The position numbers and the translations under genes are program-made. Positions 58,475 to 64,000 of a stretch of 64,000 nt of DNA are shown here, piece after piece. Source of the stretch: Rathayibacter sp. SW19 (GTDB taxonomy: Bacteria; Actinomycetota; Actinomycetes; Actinomycetales; Microbacteriaceae); assembly GCF_030866825.1 (NCBI RefSeq), contig NZ_CP133020.1, forward strand, positions 2,604,001 through 2,668,000. The letters are read 5' to 3'. Every line of letters starts with the position of its first letter. Position 1 is the stretch's first letter. The notes below the pieces were generated by a model, which had not been told where the DNA came from, ran no database searches, and saw only the letters and a program-made list of their open reading frames with translations.

Positions 58475-60172
58475 ATGACGACTTACGCTGACCGCCCGTG
58501 GCTCGCGCACTACGCCCCGGATGTTCCCCACGACATTCCCGCACAGACCGGTTCGCTGTCGCACCTAATCGACACTGCGGTCGCAGACTACCCAGGACAC
58601 GTCGCGTTGGAATTCTTCGGCGCCACCACGACGTATTCCGAACTCGGCGATCGAATCGCCCGCGTTGCGCACAGCCTGCACAAACTTGGCGTGCGCAAAG
58701 GTGACCGGGTGGCGATCGTGCTGCCGAACTGCCCGCAACACGTGGTCGCGTTTTACGCGATACTGCGACTTGGCGCCGTCGTAGTCGAACACAACCCGCT
58801 CTACACGCCGCGCGAACTGAGGCATCAGTTCGAAGACCACGGCGCACAGGTTGCGATCGTCTGGAACAAGGCAGCCGCAGCGGTGCAAGAGCTCCCGCGC
58901 GACCTCGGCGTCACCACCGTCATCACCGTCGATCTCACGCGCGCGATGCCGATCTCCAAGCGGATGGCGTTGAAATTGCCCGTGTCGGCTGCGCGTACCG
59001 CGCGCAAGAAGCTCACCGTACCGGCTCCGCGAGGCACGATCGCGTGGGAGAAAATGCTCGCGACTCGCCGGATCAAGCGCACGCACGCCCGCCCGGAACT
59101 CGATGACCTCGCCCTCATCCAATACACGAGCGGAACAACCGGGGCGCCAAAGGGTGTCATGCTCAGCCACGGCAATCTGCTGGCGAATGCGGCGCAGGCG
59201 CGCGCTTGGGTGCCCGCAATCGAGCGCGGGAGCACGGTCGTGTATGCCGTGCTTCCACTCTTTCATGCCTATGGTCTGACGCTGAGCCTGACCTTCGCAA
59301 TGAGCATGGGTGCGCGGCTCGTGCTGTTTCCCGCCTTCGACCCTGACCTCGTCTTAGCCGTCATCAAGAAGCGCCCACCCACATTCCTTCCGGCCGTACC
59401 CCCGATCTATCAGCGACTCGTTGCTGCGGCGAAGGAGCGAAAAGTGTCCTTGGCCGGCATTCAGATCGCCATCTCGGGTGCGATGAATCTGCCGGCGAGC
59501 ATAGTGGAGCTCTGGGAGAAGGAAACCGGGGGCTACCTGGTCGAAGGTTACGGATTGTCAGAGTGCTCCCCCGTGCTGATGGCGAACCCCGTCGGCAGCA
59601 GCCGCCGCGACGGAACGGTGGGTTTGGCCTTACCCAGCACACAACTTCGCGTCGTCGACCCCGATAACGTGTCTGTCGATCGCCCGTTCGGCGAATCCGG
59701 CGAGTTGCTTGCACGTGGGCCACAGGTCTTCTCCGGTTATTGGCAGAAACCCGCCGAGACGGCGAAGGCTTTGACGGCAGACGACTGGTTCCGCACCGGC
59801 GATATCGTCGCAATGGACTCAGACGGGTTCGTCAGCATCATCGACCGGATCAAGGAGCTGATCATCACCGGCGGATTCAACGTCTCGCCAACCGAGGTAG
59901 AAGACTGCCTCCGGGGCGGACAGGGCATCGCAGACGTCGCCGTCGTGGGCATCCCTCACGAGCGCGGCGGGGAGGACGTCGTTGCCGCGGTGGTCATGCA
60001 GCCGGGTGCCTCGTTCGACGAGGATGCGATCCGTGCGTTTGCGCGCGAGAACCTCACGGCATACAAGGTTCCGCGGCACGTGGTGCAGGTCGAGGAGTTA
60101 CCAAAGTCGATGATCGGCAAGGTGCTACGCAAGCAGGTGCGCGACGCGCTTCTTGCCGAACACGGGAACTGA
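58475..60172 (+). CDS. Long-chain fatty acid-CoA ligase / AMP-dependent synthetase
   Basis: A 565-residue ANL-superfamily enzyme. Motif A3 is YTSGTTGAPKGVMLSHGN, A5 is VEGYGLSECSPVLMANP, and A7 is DDWFRTGDIVAMDSDG. The hinge is DRIKELIITGGFNVSPTEVE, and the catalytic Lys is in LPKSMIGKVLRKQ. It adenylates a carboxylic acid, then transfers it to CoA. Chain length cannot be read from the sequence. It is the middle of a possible operon with the genes before and after. Confidence 0.95.
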   Translation: MTTYADRPWLAHYAPDVPHDIPAQTGSLSHLIDTAVADYPGHVALEFFGATTTYSELGDRIARVAHSLHKLGVRKGDRVAIVLPNCPQHVVAFYAILRLGAVVVEHNPLYTPRELRHQFEDHGAQVAIVWNKAAAAVQELPRDLGVTTVITVDLTRAMPISKRMALKLPVSAARTARKKLTVPAPRGTIAWEKMLATRRIKRTHARPELDDLALIQYTSGTTGAPKGVMLSHGNLLANAAQARAWVPAIERGSTVVYAVLPLFHAYGLTLSLTFAMSMGARLVLFPAFDPDLVLAVIKKRPPTFLPAVPPIYQRLVAAAKERKVSLAGIQIAISGAMNLPASIVELWEKETGGYLVEGYGLSECSPVLMANPVGSSRRDGTVGLALPSTQLRVVDPDNVSVDRPFGESGELLARGPQVFSGYWQKPAETAKALTADDWFRTGDIVAMDSDGFVSIIDRIKELIITGGFNVSPTEVEDCLRGGQGIADVAVVGIPHERGGEDVVAAVVMQPGASFDEDAIRAFARENLTAYKVPRHVVQVEELPKSMIGKVLRKQVRDALLAEHGN

Positions 60173-60174
60173 CC

Positions 60175-60600
60175 ATGTCGCACTCGTATGTCGACACCTT
60201 TCGGCAACTTGTTCCGCGCCATCTCGGCCGGGCCTGGAGCGAAGCCGACGGAATCCCCGCGGCCGAATTAGCGCGACTGCTGAAGCCGCATCCGTTCGCG
60301 GTGCCGCGGGCGCTGCGGGCGTTCTACGAGGCCGTCGGCCGTTGCGACGAACTGATGGAGGCGCGCAACTTCTTCTGGGACCCCGACGAACTCGAACTCG
60401 ATGGCGGCTACCTGCTCTTCCTCGACGAGGCGAGCGAGGCAGCCAACTGGGGATTCCCCGTCGACAGCCTCGACGACATCGACCCGATCGTGTGGCAGCG
60501 CGTCAACATCGATCCACCCGTGTGGAGCAGCGAGAAAGCACTGTTCAGCATGTTCGTCGAGGACATGTTCGATTGGGCTTTCGACGACGACGCACGGTAA
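60175..60600 (+). CDS. Hypothetical protein, SMI1/KNR4 (SUKH)-like
   Basis: A 141-residue acidic protein. HPFAVPRALRAFYEAVGRCD, then GGYLLFLDEASEAANWGFPV and DMFDWAFDDDA have the general pattern of SUKH/SMI1 immunity-like proteins, often found with contact toxins or as orphans. It starts 3 bases after the ligase stop, so it is likely co-transcribed. No toxin gene is next to it. Function inferred weakly. Confidence 0.65.
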   Translation: MSHSYVDTFRQLVPRHLGRAWSEADGIPAAELARLLKPHPFAVPRALRAFYEAVGRCDELMEARNFFWDPDELELDGGYLLFLDEASEAANWGFPVDSLDDIDPIVWQRVNIDPPVWSSEKALFSMFVEDMFDWAFDDDAR

Positions 60601-60733
60601 CGCCAGGTTCGATAACCGCCGACGCAGAACAATTTAAACGGAGTAGGCTGCTTTTAAGTTGCCTCGTGGGACCAGCAGACGACGACTCTCCGAGCCGTGC
60701 AGACGCCCGCCTGGCCTACGAGGAGGTTTCCAC

Positions 60734-62446
60734 ATGACGTCAACGGTGTCACTCCGAGAGCCGGTAGCGCCGCCGCCCGGAATGTCCCCGTCGGTGGTTC
60801 GTAAGGGCAACATTCTGGTCAATTGGATGACGTCGACGGATCATAAGACGATCGGGTACATGTATCTGGTCACGTCGTTCGTGTATTTCTGCATCGGCGG
60901 CGTGATGGCGTTGATCATGCGGGCGCAACTGTTCGAGCCGGGCCTCCAAGTGGTACAGACCCGCGAGCAATACAACCAACTCTTCACCATGCACGGCACG
61001 ATCATGCTGCTGATGTTCGCCACACCGTTGTTCGCCGGCTTCGCCAATGTGATCATGCCGTTGCAGATCGGGGCGCCGGATGTGGCGTTCCCGCGGTTGA
61101 ATGCGTTCGCGTACTGGTTGTACAACTTCGGCAGTTTGATCGCGGTGGCGGGGTTTTTGACGCCGCAGGGTGCTGCGTCGTTTGGTTGGTTCGCGTATCA
61201 ACCGTTGGCCTCGACGACGTTCTCGCCGGGGTTGGGCGGGAATATGTGGTTCCTCGGATTGGGTATCAGCGGGTTCGGCACGATTCTGGGTGCGGTGAAC
61301 TTCATCACCACGATCGTGACCCTGCGCGCGCCCGGGATGACCATGTTCCGCATGCCGATCTTCACCTGGAACGCGCTCATCACCTCCATCATCATTCTGA
61401 TGGCCTTCCCAGTGCTGGCCGCGGCGATCTTCGGTGCCGCCGCCGATCGGGTGTTCGGGGCGCATATCTTCGATGCAGCCAACGGCGGAGCTCTGCTCTG
61501 GCAACATATGTTCTGGTTCTTCGGCCATCCGGAGGTCTACATCATCGCCCTGCCGTTCTTCGGCATCGTCACAGAGGTGTTCCCTGTCTTCAGTCGAAAA
61601 CCGGTGTTCGGCTACAAGACTCTCGTTTACGCGACCATTGCGATCGCATCCTTGTCCGTCACGGTCTGGGCCCACCACATGTACGCGACCGGGGCTGTGT
61701 TGTTGCCGTTCTTCTCGCTGATGTCGATGTTGATCGCGGTGCCGACCGGGGTGAAGATCTTCAACTGGGTCGGCACCATGTTCCGGGGATCTCTGACCTT
61801 TGAGACCCCGATGCTCTGGGCGATCGGGTTCCTGGTGACATTCACGTTCGGTGGTCTGACCGGGGTGATCCTGGCCTCCCCGCCGCTGGACTTCCACGTC
61901 ACAGACACGTACTTCGTGGTGGCGCACTTCCACTACGTCGTGTTCGGCACGGTCGTGTTCGCGATGTTCAGCGGGTTCTACTTCTGGTGGCCGAAGTGGA
62001 CCGGCAAGATGCTGAACGAGCGGCTCGGCAAGTGGCACTTCTGGATGTTGTTCATCGGCTTCCAGACCACGTTCCTGATCCAGCACTGGCTGGGCGTAAT
62101 CGGAATGCCGCGCCGCTACTACACCTACCTGCCGACCGATGGGTTCACCTGGCTGAACCAGGTCTCCACCATCGGCGCCGCGATCCTGGGGATGTCGATG
62201 ATCCCGTTCTTCTTGAACGTGTACATTACCTCGCGATACGCCCCGAAGGTGACCGTCGATGACCCGTGGGGCAACGGCCGTTCGTTGGAGTGGGCGACCA
62301 GTTGCCCGCCGCCTCGGCATAACTTCACGTCGATTCCGCGCATCCGTAGTGAGTCGCCCGCGTTCGACCTGCACCATCCCGAAGCCGGGCGGCGGTTCAG
62401 CGTTCCCGCCGGCATCGGCAGCGACGGCGATAGCGACCAACGATGA
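60734..62446 (+). CDS. ctaD: Cytochrome c oxidase subunit I (aa3-type), stand-alone copy
   Basis: A 570-residue haem-copper oxidase subunit with twelve helices. Haem and CuB ligands are present: FTMHGTIMLL, the His-Tyr pair with the proton Glu in WFFGHPEVYIIALP, WAHHMYATG, and VVAHFHYVVFG. The HPEVYI form marks an A1-type enzyme. AGGAGG lies 7 bases before the ATG. The genes for subunits II-IV and the bc complex are not next to it, so it is probably a paralogue of the main ctaD. The C-terminal 30 residues are hydrophilic and unlike the core. It overlaps a small membrane gene (ATGA). Confidence 0.96.
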   Translation: MTSTVSLREPVAPPPGMSPSVVRKGNILVNWMTSTDHKTIGYMYLVTSFVYFCIGGVMALIMRAQLFEPGLQVVQTREQYNQLFTMHGTIMLLMFATPLFAGFANVIMPLQIGAPDVAFPRLNAFAYWLYNFGSLIAVAGFLTPQGAASFGWFAYQPLASTTFSPGLGGNMWFLGLGISGFGTILGAVNFITTIVTLRAPGMTMFRMPIFTWNALITSIIILMAFPVLAAAIFGAAADRVFGAHIFDAANGGALLWQHMFWFFGHPEVYIIALPFFGIVTEVFPVFSRKPVFGYKTLVYATIAIASLSVTVWAHHMYATGAVLLPFFSLMSMLIAVPTGVKIFNWVGTMFRGSLTFETPMLWAIGFLVTFTFGGLTGVILASPPLDFHVTDTYFVVAHFHYVVFGTVVFAMFSGFYFWWPKWTGKMLNERLGKWHFWMLFIGFQTTFLIQHWLGVIGMPRRYYTYLPTDGFTWLNQVSTIGAAILGMSMIPFFLNVYITSRYAPKVTVDDPWGNGRSLEWATSCPPPRHNFTSIPRIRSESPAFDLHHPEAGRRFSVPAGIGSDGDSDQR

Positions 62447-62715
62447 GTCAACGACACCAGCTGGCCATGACACTCGAGGAGGCAGCCCGGATCAGTGCCC
62501 AGTGTGATACCGGCGCGCTCGACACCACGCTTCCCGGTACCCAGAAGCTGATCGACGAGGCCCACCGCGTGCAACTCGACGCCCATCTGTGGGGCGCCCC
62601 ACGGCACGACAGCCGACGCAAGAGCGTGCGCAGGGTCATCGTGATCGGCTGGCTGTTCGTCGCCACATCCCTCGGTGGGTTCGCTCTGTCGTTCGCGCTG
62701 GCCTCTGTGACCTGA
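62443..62715 (+). CDS. Small membrane protein coupled to ctaD
   Basis: A 90-residue protein. The first 60 residues are hydrophilic (LEEAARISAQCDTGALD, then KLIDEAHRVQLDAHLWG), followed by a single transmembrane helix, VIVIGWLFVATSLGGFALSF. Its ATG overlaps the ctaD stop. This suggests an accessory subunit of the oxidase, though no family is recognised. Confidence 0.75.
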   Translation: MSQRHQLAMTLEEAARISAQCDTGALDTTLPGTQKLIDEAHRVQLDAHLWGAPRHDSRRKSVRRVIVIGWLFVATSLGGFALSFALASVT

Positions 62716-62797
62716 CCGGCCGGTGGCAGAGCATCTGAGCCGGATACAGGTCGAGGGGCAGCGGCGCACACACAAGCCTGTCATCGAGCCCACAGTA

Positions 62798-62827
62798 CGC
62801 GGCGCGGCGCGGCGCGGCGCGGCGCGG
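62798..62827. repeat. GGCGC pentanucleotide repeat
   Basis: Five tandem GGCGC units (62801-62825) with flanking CGC and GGG, in the gap between the ctaD accessory gene and the DUF1345 gene. Slippage-prone; no function is evident. Confidence 0.9.
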
Positions 62828-62857
62828 GCACCGGGTGGCGCGTGACACGATCAGCAG

Positions 62858-63517
62858 GTGACATCATCCTCATTCGATGACGCAGACAAGGGTCGCTCGC
62901 GATTGCGTGTGATTACGATGGCCGTCGTCGGGATCGTCGTTGCATACGCCGTCGGATCGACAACGTCATGGTGGAACGCGCCCGTCGCCGGCTGGGCTGC
63001 GGCTTGCCTGGTGTTCATCGTCTGGATCTGGCTGGTTATCGGGCGACTTGATTCTGTGCAAACCCGCATCCACACAACCCGCGAAGATCCAGGACGAGAG
63101 ATCAGCGAACTGCTGATCCTGCTGGCCAGCATCGGCAGCCTCGGGGCAGTCGCTGTGCTGCTCATCCACGCGACGTCGGTGCACTCCGTCGCCCGAGTGA
63201 CCTTGGCCAGTCTTGCCGTCGCAAGCGTGGCCCTGTCCTGGACCCTGATACACACGCTCTACACCCTGCGCTATGCGCGCGTCTATTACACAGAACCCGA
63301 AGGGGGCATCGACTTCAACTCGCCGGACGAGGACCCGCGATTCGTCGACTTCGCCTACCTGGCGTTCGATCTCGGCATGACCTACCAAGTGTCCGACACC
63401 AGCTTGCGCACCTCGCAGCTGCGCGCGATCGTACTGCGACACACGCTGCTCTCTTACATCTTCGGCACCGTCGTGCTAGCGACAACGATCAACCTCGTAG
63501 TCGGCCTCGGTGGCTGA
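62858..63517 (+). CDS. DUF1345-domain membrane protein
   Basis: A 219-residue protein with about five helices. The conserved region IHTLYTLRYARVYYTEPEGG, then FVDFAYLAFDLGMTYQVSDT and LRAIVLRHTLLSYIFGTVVL is diagnostic of DUF1345. Function unknown. Convergent with the partial MpaB-like gene, 13 bases apart. Confidence 0.92.
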   Translation: MTSSSFDDADKGRSRLRVITMAVVGIVVAYAVGSTTSWWNAPVAGWAAACLVFIVWIWLVIGRLDSVQTRIHTTREDPGREISELLILLASIGSLGAVAVLLIHATSVHSVARVTLASLAVASVALSWTLIHTLYTLRYARVYYTEPEGGIDFNSPDEDPRFVDFAYLAFDLGMTYQVSDTSLRTSQLRAIVLRHTLLSYIFGTVVLATTINLVVGLGG

Positions 63518-63530
63518 ACACGCGCTGCTG

Positions 63531-64000
63531 CTACTCGGCGACAGCCAGTCGCGCGAGGCGTCGTCGGGCCGCGAGCTCACCCTGGGTCTGCGGGCCGAGC
63601 AGTGAACCCGCGCGGCGCAACGCGAACCCGGTAGCAGCGACAACGGGCAGGCGCACAGGACCGAGTCGCGCCTCATGCAACCCGAGCATGTCCCGGAAGC
63701 GCGGCTCCAAGCTGCAGACGGCACCTGCGAAGAGAACCCGGTAAGAGGGCTTCAGCACCGTGCGCAGCGGCGGGCGTCGCACGAAACGCACCACGTCGTC
63801 CACCCTGGAATCGCGGCGCAGCTCACCGGCATCCGCAAATGCGTGCAGCTGCGCTTTCAATTCGGCGACGCTGTGCGGCGGATGCGCAACGCCCATCATC
63901 TCACCGGCTTTCGCCCACTCCTGCACATAGCGATCGCCACCACCGGGGATCGGTGCGCCCCACAGTTCGTGGGTCGACAGAAACGCATCGGTGAACGCGA
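63531..64000 (-). CDS. MpaB/DUF2236 family oxygenase-like protein, C-terminal part
   Basis: Open to the window end, so only about 156 C-terminal residues are visible. The segment FLSTHELWGAPIPGGGDRYV and the later PSYRVLFAGAVCSLEPRFRD match the MpaB/DUF2236 family, whose members include latex-clearing and rubber-oxygenase-like haem proteins. The catalytic haem-binding part lies beyond the edge. The substrate is unknown. Confidence 0.82.
   Translation of the reverse strand, partial: AFTDAFLSTHELWGAPIPGGGDRYVQEWAKAGEMMGVAHPPHSVAELKAQLHAFADAGELRRDSRVDDVVRFVRRPPLRTVLKPSYRVLFAGAVCSLEPRFRDMLGLHEARLGPVRLPVVAATGFALRRAGSLLGPQTQGELAARRRLARLAVAE

Noticed and set aside
60749..62473. A 574-codon open frame antisense to ctaD
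   Set aside because: Its composition (Arg, His, Glu, Gln-rich) is that of the reverse strand of a hydrophobic membrane protein; ctaD is unmistakable.

Overview
The window is high-GC (about 60-65%) bacterial DNA that reads as the chromosome of an actinomycete, most likely the family Microbacteriaceae. Evidence for this is the paired clpP1/clpP2 genes, mycothiol-linked families (Rv2466c-like DsbA, TIGR03086), an M. tuberculosis-type RpiB, Nei2-like glycosylase and GlbO globin, plus palindromic 'GGTCTCGATACGC...GGTGGTCGAGTA' repeats between genes. Genus cannot be fixed from sequence alone.

Layout. 1-929 is the 3' end of an M3 peptidase (dcp). 930-4470 is a repeat array broken by an IS110-family element, which is itself split near its right end by an IS1182-family element. 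4534-5296 holds a small unknown gene and a Cys/Met-rich copper-binding protein. 5457-9992 is the proteostasis block clpX, clpP2, clpP1, tig and tRNA-Pro. 10411-13121 is a small accessory islet: tRNA-Gly, an AT-richer TIR-like gene, a decayed tyrosine integrase and a hicAB toxin-antitoxin pair. 13174-21644 has an LLM flavin oxidoreductase, a 1331-residue membrane protein, dps with a DtxR/IdeR-like box, paiB, and an overlapping nei2-rpiB pair followed by a DsbA-family gene. 21949-34304 has pepN, an ABC exporter with a two-component system, an MscS channel, a truncated globin, a flavoprotein dehydrogenase, a thioesterase and a Rieske lipoprotein.

34336-45520 has a second thioesterase, ettA, a lipoprotein, ssb, an aldo/keto reductase, nadE, a cation/proton antiporter, an ECF42 sigma factor with its YCII/DGPF partner and a CxxC alkylhydroperoxidase-like protein, tRNA-Arg, a thioredoxin-like protein, orn and tRNA-His. 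45540-57576 has a MetE-like protein, a minimal zincin, a P-loop kinase, a TPP-riboswitch-controlled YkoEDC-type ECF transporter, a possible membrane terpene cyclase, a GerW-like protein, dinB, another aldo/keto reductase and a YidC paralogue. 57684-64000 has a remnant dehydrogenase start, a TIGR03086 protein, an acyl-CoA ligase, a stand-alone cytochrome oxidase subunit I with a small membrane partner, a DUF1345 protein and the C-terminal part of an MpaB/DUF2236 protein.

How the genes work together. The order clpX-clpP2-clpP1-tig ... nei-rpiB-dsbA-pepN, with glbO, ettA and ssb further along, matches my memory of M. tuberculosis Rv2457c-Rv2478c, so this is an old actinobacterial backbone. The accessory DNA sits in breaks of that backbone: the nested insertion sequences and the tRNA-Gly islet. 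The most unusual items are the nested IS110/IS1182 in a repeat array with a likely bridge-RNA region, the orphan TIR-like protein lacking the usual catalytic Glu, the hicAB promoter with a perfect palindrome in its spacer, and the spread of the interspersed repeats, including one relative inside the pepN reading frame.
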